DNA of 64,000 nucleotides, taken from positions 132,811,924 through 132,875,923 of the forward strand of contig JAVMKO010000003.1 in NCBI GenBank assembly GCA_032164245.1. The letters run 5' to 3'. The position numbers and the translations under genes were made by a program. Positions 10,412 through 21,270 of this stretch are shown here, in pieces. How positions within the stretch are numbered: the stretch's first letter is position 1; each line of letters starts with the position of its first letter. The stretch is from Sternotherus odoratus (lineage: Eukaryota > Chordata > Testudines > Kinosternidae). Below the pieces are notes generated by a model. The model had not been told where the DNA came from and did no database searches. It saw only the letters and a program-made list of their open reading frames with translations.

Positions 10412-11020
10412 ATCTTTGTCTTGGGAGCAATATTGAGCAGGAATCTTTCTGGACATGAAGGTGGGGGAAGAAAGTAACAGTGTAACCAACCCAAATGACA
10501 AATAAGTCTCTTTGATTTGTGGGAGTAGGGAGGTGGCTGTCATTGTTAGGGGAGAAGGAGCAGGAACCAGTTCGGGGACAGGAAACCTTGTAAAATCTTA
10601 CTTCCATAGTACATCTGAGGTGGATGTCTCCCAGAAGATCACCAAGAGAGTTCTAGCCTACCCACTCAGCTACAGAATGACTGGCAGATAAGGAAAGGGG
10701 ATTAAGAAGATACTCTGTTTAAGACAGAGGGCAAAGGAGGGGAGTAATAGTTGCAAGAGGTTGGTTGGCAGTAATATGACCCTTTCAAACATGCAGCGCA
10801 TGTTCAGTATGTAAGAGTGGACCAGGAAGTAACCTCCTTACCCCAACGCTGTCTAGTGTGAACAGCATACCACCATCTAATCACGGCATCATTGAAAGGC
10901 CGTGGCTGGCTGGCAGCATAGTACTGTCTCAGGAAGTGAACTGCCCTCTTGGCCAGGCTCTGCAATCCAAGGCTAGTGCTCCTTTGTTTGTTATTTACTA
11001 TAACAATGCTTCTAAATATT
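10412..11020. other. Unassigned sequence
   Basis: No gene or family is recognised. Two overlapping 68-70 codon minus-strand frames have no recognisable motif. Confidence 0.35.
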
Positions 11021-11082
11021 GCTACCCATATCGGTGGGTAGCAATCAATCTTTTGGGGATTGATTTATCGCGTCTAGTCTAG
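11021..11082 (-). mobile_element. Family-1 MITE fragment (terminal core only)
   Basis: GCTACCCATATCGGTGGGTA followed by GATTGATTTATCGCGTCTAG corresponds to the end segment of the copies at 6701-6978 and 40071-40368. Only about 60 bp remain, and the terminal GTCTACAC itself is missing. Confidence 0.6.
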
Positions 11083-11089
11083 AACAGTG

Positions 11090-11510
11090 AGTGCCCTAAC
11101 CTCTGGGCTAATGGTTATGAAAGAGGCTCCTCCTTCTCACCATACTAGGCAGTTGCCTAACTCATTCCTGCCAGAAACTATTTAGGTACCTAGACAGCCT
11201 GATGCCTCAGAGAGGAGTTCCCATTTGCAGATGGCTAGGAGAGATTGGCACCTCCCTCCAGCCTGGTCTTACACACTGAACGCCAAGCAAGGGGTGTGTG
11301 GTAAACTCTGCCATTAGTCAGCATCTTCCATTGGCTAGTGTAGGTGGCTCCTCATCTATTGTGCTGGCTTTTGTGGATCCCATTCAAAGGCACCTGTCTT
11401 TCCTCATTCATTGTACAGGGAGGCTGGGTACATAGCTTAGGCTCATGGATTCCCATTCCTGTTCCAGTGATTTTTTTCCCTAGGTGCCTAAAATGTAAGC
11501 ATTGCAACAT
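11090..11510. repeat. Old dispersed repeat with GTGCCCTAAC and TAGGTGCCTA words
   Basis: GAGTGCCCTAACCTCTGGGC resembles the tRNA-box repeat at 16233-16944. Later TTAGGTACCTAGACAGCC and CCTAGGTGCCTAAAATG resemble words at about 17740-18090. The boundaries and family are uncertain. Confidence 0.4.
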
Positions 11511-11514
11511 CGAA

Positions 11515-11635
11515 GTCCCTTTGTAGAGATGGGCCTAAGTTACTTTTCCAAGGTCACACAGGGAATCAGTGGCGGACCTGGGGCTTGATTCCAGAACTCT
11601 CCATACTCCTGGTCCTGTGCTACAGCCGCTCAATT
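11515..11635 (-). mobile_element. MIR-like SINE fragment (minus strand)
   Basis: CCAAGGTCACACAGGGAATC, then AGTGGCGGACCTGGGGCTTG and TCCAGAACTCT, then a CTCCTGGTCCTGTGCTACAG block, follows the reversed order of a CORE-SINE/MIR element. A long open frame that begins here (11585-12037, plus) therefore starts inside a SINE. Confidence 0.7.
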
Positions 11636-13365
11636 ATGATCCCACTTATTTCTGTGTGCGCTATTTTTTATCTTTCATATGATGACATCATTTTGCATCT
11701 GTTTCAGATTCTGAGACATCTTTCTCCTCACAGTCCATCCTCATATCAATTTTGTAGAAGCACATCTACAAAGGAAAGAGGAACCCTGCAGGGTTATCCT
11801 TTTCTTGAATTTTTTACCCCAACAGTTGATGCAATTAAACATGCTAGGGAATCTAACCTCATGAAACCTACTCGGCTGAAGAGCCTGAAAGTCAGTTCTT
11901 GGACCTTGAGGCTGATGGTCTGGCAATTCAACTATACCATGAACAGTGAGATTTTCTGGACTTTCAGATGGGGTGGAGCTTACGGACTCTGCCTTTGTCA
12001 GCTTCATTTGGCCTGGGGTGGCTTTCTAAGGAAATGAATAATTGACCCAGCAGCGATGAAACACAATCACAATGAGAACTTCACCAGCACTGCTAGTAAA
12101 GCTGTTATGTCACAGCTGAGTTACACCGGCAGATGTTGCTCTAGGCACTGCAGCAAAGATATGTAAGCCTACAGCGCACCAGCAGATTAAAAAGGACTGC
12201 TGTATGTACGTCAGTTGATAGTTGCTGACATCAATAAAATATTGTCCTTTATTATAGTCATTAGGGAACCTTTTAACAGTGATTAAAATTTCTTAATACT
12301 GTAGTAAAAATTTTAGCTGTTGCCTGGAAAAAAGGAAAATATTCTGAGGCATATTTCAACCAAATGCCAGCATGACTGGGGGATTAGCATGCACTTGTTA
12401 GTCAAAGTTGACAGATATTGTGTTTTTAGAGAGCACTCAGAAAAAAGTTACTGTACAAGAGCATTTGGATTTTCTGGATGTAGACCAAGGATAACAGACT
12501 TAAGCTGTTCATCAGTAAAACTGCAACCTTATCACCTATAGAGTTCTGATACATATCAATGGCCAGGCTTTGATGTTGGCTCAGTGTTCAGGAGGTCAGT
12601 TCAAACACTCCTAAAGTGTGAGAGCCATGAAGTTAAACTGAGCAGCTCCACCACCTTCAGAGTGCATAAGGTGACACCACTGAACTGAGAAACGGCATGG
12701 AAGCACAGTTAGTGCTCAGGACTGCCTTGGCAAAATAAGAGTTTCAGAGGCACAGCAGGAATTTATTCTGATATAGATAACACAAGAATCTGGGAGTCTG
12801 GTCTACGGTTGTTAAGTTTGCACTTTAAGGGCAAGATTGACAAGAGTAGAAAGGATTAAGGGCCTTATTTAGCAACCTTTAGTGATGGTTGTGTTTTTGT
12901 CCCACTGCTGTACAGTTCATGTGAGGTTGCTATAGGGGGCATAAGGCTACTCAGATGCTTCACTGAGAGAGAAAGTTTTTTAAAAAGGGGTTTCACAGAT
13001 ACAGCCTCCTCCCTCTCCCCATAAGAAGCTTGTTTGAATAATCAAAGTGCTCTAAAATCCACATGCAGGGGGAGATTTATTTGAAAATCGTCCATAAAAG
13101 GGGTTGGGGTACTTTGCCGTGAAAATTTGGAGTCACTAGATTCCTCAATTACAACCACCACGTATCAGTAAGGAGCTGATTTTAATATGAATGGGTCAGT
13201 TCACACCTCTCAGGACTGTTGCCAGGAGGTATTAATCTCCATGGCACGTTCTGATTGATCTGAGAACCGCCTATTGAGATGAATGAGCCACTTCACAGTT
13301 CTGGGATCCTCCTGTGACAGAGAAGAGCCCGTTCCCCCACTGTTAACAGCAAAGTTGAGTCTGGA
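11636..13365. other. Unassigned sequence; weak open frames at 11741-12037
   Basis: The longest plus-strand frame of the window (150 codons, 11585-12037) runs from the SINE into this stretch, opposite an 88-codon minus-strand frame (11741-12007). Neither has a domain, signal peptide or splice context that I recognise. The rest shows no gene or assignable repeat. Confidence 0.35.
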
Positions 13366-13596
13366 GGCTGTGTCTACACTGAAACGGAGGCACTTGCGCT
13401 GTTGTAGAGCTTTGGAACAGACACTCACTACTCTGCGAGAGGGGATAGCCAGGTCAGCAGATGAATGTTGCCATCAACCTGGCGCTGTCTACAATGTGGG
13501 TTAGGTTGTCTTAACTACGTCACTCAGGGATATGGATTTTTGATACCCCTGAGCGATGTAGTTGGGTCGACCCAACTTTTTAGTGTAGACCTGGCC
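13366..13596. mobile_element. GTCTACAC-terminus MITE (family 2), complete
   Basis: The termini GGCTGTGTCTACACT and AGTGTAGACCTGGCC are inverted repeats matching at 12 of 15 positions. The interior holds a nested palindrome (CTACGTCACTCAGGG with CCCCTGAGCGATGTAG). The total is 231 bp with no coding capacity. Confidence 0.8.
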
Positions 13597-14429
13597 TGGG
13601 TCTCCCATTCACTCTCCCTTGCTGTCTCCAGCTGGTAGATATGCTCCTCGCAGCCCATTAGTTACCACCTTTCTTCCTTCCCAAGGCCCTCCTGCCCTAC
13701 CTGGGGCATGAAAGGGCCAGGAGGAGGGAAGAACTGGTAGCTGATTGGCAGGGAACATTCCCAGCAAGACTCCCTGTGTTCCTGCCCAGGTGCCTCTCAA
13801 TCATATCCCCGACCACCACTTCCTTAAAAAAACAAGGGAAAATTGCTGCACAAGAGTTTCATTAGTCCAGAATTAAGGCTGACTGGCAAGTCCCTCATCT
13901 CTTTCCAGAATGTAAGGAGCATCTATTCTTAAATCTCTGAAAACCAGGAAATACAGAGTTATGGGACATATCAGCTCTGCCTTCTTTAAGCAATACCCCA
14001 ACCACTCTAGCTTTCCAGATAGAGAGCACTCTGGGAATACAAATACAGTAGGAGAAACTTAAAGATCATGTCCTCACTAAGGTAGAAATTGCATTTAGGC
14101 CAGGATTAGTGAATGCCAGCTGGCAACACCTTGCTTATACTCAGCCATTTCGTTTACACTGTGCTGCCAGGTGTTATACCCCTTGACACTTGTCCTTTGC
14201 CCTGTATTGCATGTATGCGACCAGATTGCTACAAATCTCCACACCAAGAATAGACTCTTGTGCTCTTCTGGCTCTACAAATAACAGAACTCCACACTGAA
14301 ATGAGGAGTCTGTGGTCCATTTGGGTGCAGCTGCTCCTTTCCTCATCCTGCAGTGTGAGCTGGCAACCTGCTACAAGTAATCTCTTGGGGATTACTTGGG
14401 GTGCTCTGGCTGAAACATATTTACAGTAT

Positions 14430-14443
14430 CCCCCCCCCCCCCC
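14430..14443. repeat. (C)14 homopolymer
   Basis: An uninterrupted run of 14 C residues. Confidence 0.95.
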
Positions 14444-15768
14444 AGTGACTCTTGCCAGCTCCAGGGAACAGCATTAAGGTTGTGAGCAGGGCTGGTGTCT
14501 AGCATAACTCTAGAAGTTCAAGTATTAGGTACATTCAGTGTTCTGGAAGGTAGGACTATTCCTCAACCTTAACTCTGCATTAGCTGAAATTTTGGGAAGG
14601 GGATCTACATGATGAAATGTTTGCCTGCTGTAAAGACACAGACTCCATTTTGATATGCTCTCCATGAGCTTTAGGAATAGTAAAACTAAGCAACTTAAAA
14701 AGCCCTAGGTGTCTCACAGAGACGTCAGGAAATGCCTAGCAATTAGTCTTCTTCACCTAAGCAACCATTATGTCAAAAGCACACAAAATGTCATGACTGC
14801 ACAATATGGCCCCATTTGTACTATGAAGGAATTAACAAAGAGGCTGAGCTAAATGTACTCTTTGCATTCTTCCACTTCTAGTGCTTTTCTCAAAACTTTA
14901 ATAACTTCATGTTTTTAGTGTTTTAACTTTTTACTTTAATGGTAGAACAAGTTACTCTGAGATCACTCTATTTGGAGATAGCTTCGGAACGCTTGTAGTA
15001 AAAATCTTTTATGCCCCTCACTTGTTATGCAATAGTCATAGGGTCTAGCCATACAGTGAAATAGTTTTGCCATCACAATCATGCATCCAAATGGCCTCAT
15101 AAGGCAGTCCCTGTAAAGATGCAATGAAATCCTTTTCTCGTCATGACAGCATTGCAAACTCTAATTGTTATGGCATTATTCTTGCTTTCACTTTGGCATG
15201 CAATCAATATTACAAAATGCAGATGCCCATGAAAGTTTACATTACATTACAACATTCTTTGGAATTAGTGTTTGCCTCCACTCTAATTATTCTTCAGATA
15301 TAAGCATCTTGGCTTTTTAAAACTTTCCATTACCCAAAATATCACAGTAGTTTATAGTGAGGGCAGCTTGCTTATCCACATTTTACTGGGGGAAAATAGC
15401 TACAGCTTTTAAAAATATATATATTTGAAACCATATGAAAATAGTTTACAGTTCTAAAGTTAAAAGTAGGACTCTGCTTTTGGTTTCTCCAGGAACGCCA
15501 GTAGCTCATAAGTCAAGGAAACATGCCTGGGTTTATGAGGATCTGTCTTTGTATTTTGTTTTTCCACACACTGTTTTATACATCCACTTATACAGGCAGA
15601 AGTAAGCAAGATGAGAGGTAGAATTGAAGATTTTCAAAAGCTCCTAAATCCCATTGTCAAACATGTCTAAGACGCTCATTGAAAACCAAAGAGACTTAGG
15701 CACCGAAGTCACATGGATCCTTTTGAAAATTTTACCCCATCCCTCTCCCTGTATTTATATAAGTAACT

Positions 15769-15782
15769 GGGGGGGGGGGGGG
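15769..15782. repeat. (G)14 homopolymer
   Basis: An uninterrupted run of 14 G residues. Confidence 0.95.
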
Positions 15783-16232
15783 AGTTTGTTCTTGAAGCTG
15801 AAGCACAGACACGCAAGTCAAGAGATCATTATTTCTAACTCTGCCATGGATTCCCAGTTCAGCAGTAGAGACTGGTTACATCTGAAAACGGGTGAGCAAT
15901 CCCAGCTGCTTGGACAGGGAAAGGATGCTGGCTGAAGATGGGCAAGGAGATACGAAACAGTGTGACACATACCCTTCTGAAGCAACTTTACTATTTGGGA
16001 GAATGCGAGCTGAAAGGGAGAGAGAGAGAGATGTCATGACTCTCAGTCAAACAGCAGTGCTGGAAAAGGATCCTTCTCTTCCGTCCTCCCACCACTCTCT
16101 GCTCCTAGGTCCAAACAGGGAGCAAGCAAGAGGGTGAATCCGAAGAACATAGGGTTATCTGTACAGTGGTGAAAACCTCTCCCTGCACAGGCAAACCTGC
16201 TCACTTCAGCCCTAGAAGCAGTGGGGTGTATA

Positions 16233-16944
16233 GAGCTGGGTGAAAATTCTTAGCTGAAACTTTTTTTTGCCAAAAATAATGCAGATGTGGGTTGACTGAC
16301 ATTTCATGGACTTGTGTTGATTTTGGTTCATTGTTTCGGTTGTGGGGACAGGGGGAAAGAGAACAAAGATTCTGAAATGCCAAAATGAAACATTTCAACT
16401 CTTTCAAAATAAACCATTTCCATTTTTCTAGCTAGGTTTGTAAGGGGACTTCTGCACCTAACTCCTACGTTTAAACACCATCCACAAATTGGTGGAGTCC
16501 AAACCCCCTTATGCCTGCTGGCTTGGGGGCTCAACTGCAAGTGGGAGTCCCAGGTTTGAATCCCCACTCTGGAGCAGGGACTTGAACAGAGGTCTCCTCA
16601 CTCTCACGAGAGTGCCCTAACGCTGGGCTTCAGGGTATTCAGGGGTGGGTCTCTTTCTTCTTGGAGCTACTCCACTTTGCATAAAATAATTAACTAGTCT
16701 TTGGGGGTGAGAGAAAGCAAGTAAGAATGACTCTATCAGTTGGTGCTTTGGACATTCCCCTGGGGAGGGTACCCTGTGGTCCAGTCCCTGATCCCCATGA
16801 ATATTCAACCCAAAAATAATTTTTTTCTGACTTGTTGAGTTGCCAAAAATTCCAATATTTTCTGGTTTTCAGTTGACCCAATGATTTTGTTATTTTTTTT
16901 CAGATCTGCCAGGGAAACAAAAAAATCAGTTATGTGCACAGCTA
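16233..16944. repeat. About 0.7-kb foldback repeat with paired tRNA-like boxes
   Basis: The left end TATAGAGCTGGGTGAAAATT and right end GTGCACAGCTATAG are roughly inverted. The middle holds GGTTTGAATCCCCACTCT facing GGAGCAGGGACTTGAAC (16553-16587), so two B-box-like halves point at each other. Related but shorter copies are at 31849-32275 and 50420-50710. I do not know the formal family. Frames of 63-79 codons inside it are not genes. Confidence 0.55.
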
Positions 16945-19900
16945 TAGTGGGGTGGGCAAGCTTTACATTCAGGCTTTAACATAACCAGCTTAGCCCATGT
17001 TACGGTACATCCCACCTTCACTAGAGTTGTAACAGGTGTTAGATGGACTAGCTAACATGCTGTGACATCACACCTTTAAATCGCAGTGTCGACAACATTT
17101 AACGCCTTTACAATCATTAGCTGGTGATGCACTTTTTTACCTAGGCTTTTCCTTGTGTAGACAGACCCTAAAATAGAGAACTGAGTTCTACCAACAGTAC
17201 TTTGCATTTCTATAGGCACGACTATCTGTGGATCTCAAAGTGTTTTCCATTTACATTAAAGTAAAATATAAACATTTTGGGAGCATCCAGACTTGCCTTT
17301 ATAAACATGCTAATCTTAAACCTTTATAAACATGTTAACTATCTCAAGTTAGGCCATGTCTTCACCAATTGCATTGTCTCCATTAGACAATCTTAACATG
17401 TCTTAAGTAACATTTGTTTAAAACATGCCTTTTTTCCTTGTGATGACGAGGACTTATTTAGCAATCTAGTAAAAAAAGACCCCAAAAACTCACAATAAAA
17501 AATAAATACCCTACCTCAAGCAGATATTTGATCCCAAAAAAAGAGAGAAGAACCAGATACTCCATGAAGTCCACTAGAGACTTTGCTGTTGCTATTACTT
17601 AGAAGGTGCAGAGATTTCAGTGATGGGCAGCAGTATAAAAACCTTATGTGAAGGCAGCGTAAATCCAGTGAAGACAAGCCAATAGCAGTTAATTGAAATT
17701 CATTTAGGAGTGTAGACCCACAGCCATAAAGGTAATTAGGTGCCTACTTCCCAGTTTTAGGGTCCACTGCGATCCATAAAAGTCCTGTTCAGCCACTGCC
17801 TAACCCTATAGGCACCTATTCTCCCTCGGTGCCTATATTTTTGCTATAAAGTTCCCTAGCACATAAGTTTCTGGGCATGCACACTGCTGCCTCACTCTAA
17901 GCCCCTGGGTGTCCATCTCCAACCTAAGCCCCAAATAAATCCATGAACATTCTAAGGTACCTACCTCTCCACATCCATTTTATAGAAACCTAGACACCTA
18001 TCTCTGGTTTTGTGGATTGCAGTGTTGTTCCTGTGATTTTCTAGACACTCCAAAAGTTAGGTGTCCCCACACCTAAGTCCCTTCACAGATCCAGGCCAAG
18101 ATACCAGTTTACACACCATCTCCTGCAGCAGCAAGGATACTAGTACCTGAGGGTAAAAGACCTGCCACCATTTTCAGGGTAAAAGTGGGGGATCTTTTGT
18201 CAGGGAGTCTCTTTCATGTTAGAGTGAAGCTATGGCAAGATTTCAGAGAGTATTTTTTGTGGGAGGAAAAAAACAACTCACTTCACTGTAAAAGTTCCAG
18301 CGTATTTTACAGAACATGTTGGTCTCGCAGTTGGAATTTAAGATGTGAATATACATGCAGCTAGCTCAGTTAACATGAATGCATGCGTACCTGGTGGATA
18401 ATAAAGTAATCAGGAGTTGCTTCGCATTACTGGATAACCAAATAGCTCTTACAGCATTGCTGGGAAGAAGTTAAAGCAGCCTGGGGCAACCTTACTTTAT
18501 GCATCTGAGCTTTCCCAAACTAATTTTGCATTCATGAATTGTTGCAGTTTGTTTGTGGAGAGACTGAACCCTCTCATGCTTTACATTCCTTCCCCCACCC
18601 TTTTTAGGAAACTCCTTGTTCCCATTTCCCTGTTTGATTATTATTATTTTTTTTAAAGAGACTGACTGTGTTTAGAGTGGAAGGGAAAGCCGTCCATATT
18701 AACACAATAGTGTAAGCCTACTTGTGTGCCATGCTGTACATAAACACTTTTCAGTATGCATCATTATTAAAACAGAATATCCCCTGTGTCACAGTAACTC
18801 CGTTATTTAATTCACTAATGTATCCACTTGATGTCACTATCACTGCCCAGTACAATGGTATGTCAAAGGGCTCTGGTCATAACAACTTTTGCGCCCATAA
18901 ATTGCTGAGCAGCCCACAATCTACAGCCAGATTGAAGTTGGTAATGTTCAAAACAACTCTACTCTATGATAAACCATTTATTTCACTTGGGCACACTCCT
19001 ATATCAGCAGTCTACATTCAGATTTTGCAGCCCTGAAAAACACACATGCATTTTTAAGCTGTATATTCCTACTATCTATGAAAACCTTCTGAAGCTTGTC
19101 CTCTCTAACAATATTATACTCTTTTAGTATTACATCTGAGGATAGTTATTTTTTTAACAAATCAAATATAGCAAGATGTGATTATTCTTGATGTCAGCAA
19201 ATTCTCTGTAGTATTTAGTAAAACAGAGTGTGAACACTGACTAATTGTAACCCCGTTGAAACTCCTTTGCCTTTGCATAGGGTATATTAATTTTATTATA
19301 GGGTTTGCTATATTTTGCAACTTCCTTCTCTTCTTTACCTAGATCTTGATCAAATCATAACAAAGTGGGAGGTGATATTTATTCATCCCTTGTTCAATGG
19401 CATGATGCTAGAGTATTTAATGCTTTGGAACACATATAAACAAAGGATTGCAGAAAATGGTTAAAAACTGATTTCCAGCCCATTTTTTCTTTGTTTGTTC
19501 TTCTGCCACAGACTCCTCAGGCAGAGCTGTCATCATGTGACAGAGAATGGAGCACTTAACTTCTTTAAGCCTAGATTTAAACAATTGTCCACAGTGAAAC
19601 ACAGTTATTCCATGTGAACTGTTCCTTGCCAAAGCCTATTGGCTAGGATTAAGTGCTTTGGGGATAGCTGTATCCTGCTTTAAGGGGCCTTGATCCTTTC
19701 ACTGTTGTCTTCTTGCTGCCTGGGTAATAAATACTTTCTGTGAGTTCAGAGTTATCTCTTCCTTGCCACAGAAAAGATCAGCTCTGACAAAACACTGGAA
19801 TATGCTATTTTCTATTCCTTGATCCAGATAGCAGTTTCTTAGTTCTCTCTACCTCCATTCTAATATCGGTCTTCTTTAGCCTTCCCATCCCCAAAGAATT

Positions 19901-20362
19901 CCACAGCTGGCATTTGAGTGTGCCTAGGTGTAATTGCAGGTGCTGGAACGAAAAAAACACAAGAATCTCATGGAAACACACACAGAGCCAAATCCTCCTT
20001 AAAAATTGTCTTAATGTCTGGGCCAAGAGAGAACTGCAGGCCCAAAGAAGATTTGAGTGTCCTGCAGTTTTAGAAGGTCTCTGCAGTTTGTCTTGCATTC
20101 TACAGTAGTCCACAAGTTTTAAGCTTCACTCTAAAAAGGAATTGTCCAGATTCTACCCTCTGGAGGCATGACTGCTTTGAGCTGTGCCAACAGTGCAAAG
20201 CAGCTTTAAAGTTTCAGTGACTTACAGCTAGCATAGCACCTCCTATACCATCACCACTTCCTGTTGCAGATGCAAGGGGCGTGGTGGGCCATCCACATGC
20301 CCCACTTGATTTCTGCCTCTTGTATGAGTAGCAGCCAGAATAATTTAGAGTAGCCCTTAGAC
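16945..20362. other. Unassigned sequence with old repeat remnants
   Basis: CCTTGTGTAGACAGACCCTA at 17151-17170 looks like one end of a GTCTACAC-type element whose other end I cannot place. The block 17740-18090 repeats GTGCCTA / TAGGCACC words and resembles part of 11090-11510. No exon is recognised. Confidence 0.35.
17740..18090. repeat. Dispersed repeat with TAGGCACCTA words
   Basis: It contains GGTGCCTACTTCCCAGTTTT, CTATAGGCACCTATTCTCCC, AAGGTACCTACC and ACCTAGACACCTATCTC, and ends near TTAGGTGTCCCCACACCTAA. It is an old interspersed repeat of unknown family. Confidence 0.4.
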
Positions 20363-21270
20363 TAGGGGTGGGCAAACTTTTTGGCCTGAGGGTCACGTCA
20401 GGATTCCAAAACTGTATGGAGGGCCGGATAGGGAAGGCTGTGCCTCCCCAAACAGAGTGGCCCATGCCCCCTATCCTCTCTCTCCCACTTCCCGCCCCCT
20501 GACTGCCTCCCTCAGAATCCCCAACTCATCCAACACCCCCTACTTCCTGACTGCCCCACAACCTATACACCCTCCTGCCCCAAGGCCGGCCTGCAACATT
20601 TTGGCACCTGAGGCAGGGAGCTCAAATGATGCCCCCATGCACCTCGCTTGGTCCAAAACTCTGAAAGGTCTCTTGTGCCCGCCTTCCTCCAGCACAGCAC
20701 TCCACCATCTCTGTGCATCTAGAGCAGAGAAAATACATATGTACCAGAAGCAGACACAGTTTTCTACACTCTGGGCCCCACACACACACAGTCTGGCACC
20801 TGAGGTGGCTACTTCAGTTCACCTCATGGTAGGGCCAGCCCTGCTCTGCTCCGGGACTCCCACGCCTAGCCAATCCTCCCTCCCATTCCCCATCCTCTGA
20901 CCACAACCCCCCCAGAACCTCCATCACACCCAACCACCTCCTGTCCCCTGAAATCCACTGCCCATTATCCAACCCCCTCACCATGCCTCTCAGAGCATCA
21001 GGATTGGCAGCTCTCCGGCCAGAGCCAGCCATGCCGCTGTGCAGTCTAGAGCACTGGGGCAGACCAGCGGCTCTCACTGATGCGCTGCCTGGCTGGAGCG
21101 CATAGTCCCGCCACCCAGAGTGCTGGCGGCATGGCAACCTGAGGCTGCAGGGGAGGGGGGACAGCAGGGGAGGGAGTACGGGGGCTAGCCTCCCCAGTCA
21201 GGAGCCCAAGGGCTGGCAGGATGGTCTCATGGGCCGATGTGGCCCGCGGGCCATTGTTTGCCCACCTCTG
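20363..21270 (+). mobile_element. hAT-type non-autonomous transposon with 8-bp TSD, composite
   Basis: The termini TAGGGGTGGGCAAAC and GTTTGCCCACCTCTG are inverted repeats (13 of 15). The 8-bp sequence CCTTAGAC is directly duplicated at 20355-20362 and 21271-21278, the signature of hAT insertion. The interior is C-rich (CCCCTGACTGCC words) with a GC-rich right half. A second element (20581-20843) has inserted inside it. There is no transposase; the 147-codon plus frame at 20457-20900 runs across both elements and is an artefact of the C-rich repeat. Confidence 0.88.
20581..20843. mobile_element. Nested MITE with CARGGCYGGCC termini
   Basis: The left end CAAGGCCGGCCTGC and the reverse of the right end, CAGGGCTGGCCCTAC, are similar inverted termini. 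Subterminal GGCACCTGAGGC / GCACCTGAGGTGG words sit on both sides. Its flanks (TCCTGCCC and CTCTGCTC) agree at only 5 of 8 positions, so the target duplication is uncertain. It interrupts the C-rich interior of the 20363-21270 element and is therefore younger than it. Confidence 0.65.

Larger units (their letters stand above)
13597..16232. other. Unassigned sequence with C and G homopolymers
   Basis: No gene is recognised. A 14-C run lies at 14430-14443 and a 14-G run at 15769-15782. Several 60-95 codon frames overlap on opposite strands and show no motif. Confidence 0.35.

Noticed and set aside
11585..12037. Longest plus-strand open frame (150 codons)
   Set aside because: It begins within a MIR-like SINE, has no recognisable domain, and overlaps an 88-codon frame on the other strand. 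The sequence has no evident splice or start context.
16553..16587. Possible tRNA gene from the GGTTTGAATCC box
   Set aside because: There is no matching A box at the right distance and no cloverleaf. The box is part of a dispersed inverted repeat.
20457..20900. 147-codon proline-rich frame
   Set aside because: It crosses from one transposon interior into a nested second transposon, and its composition follows the C-rich repeat.
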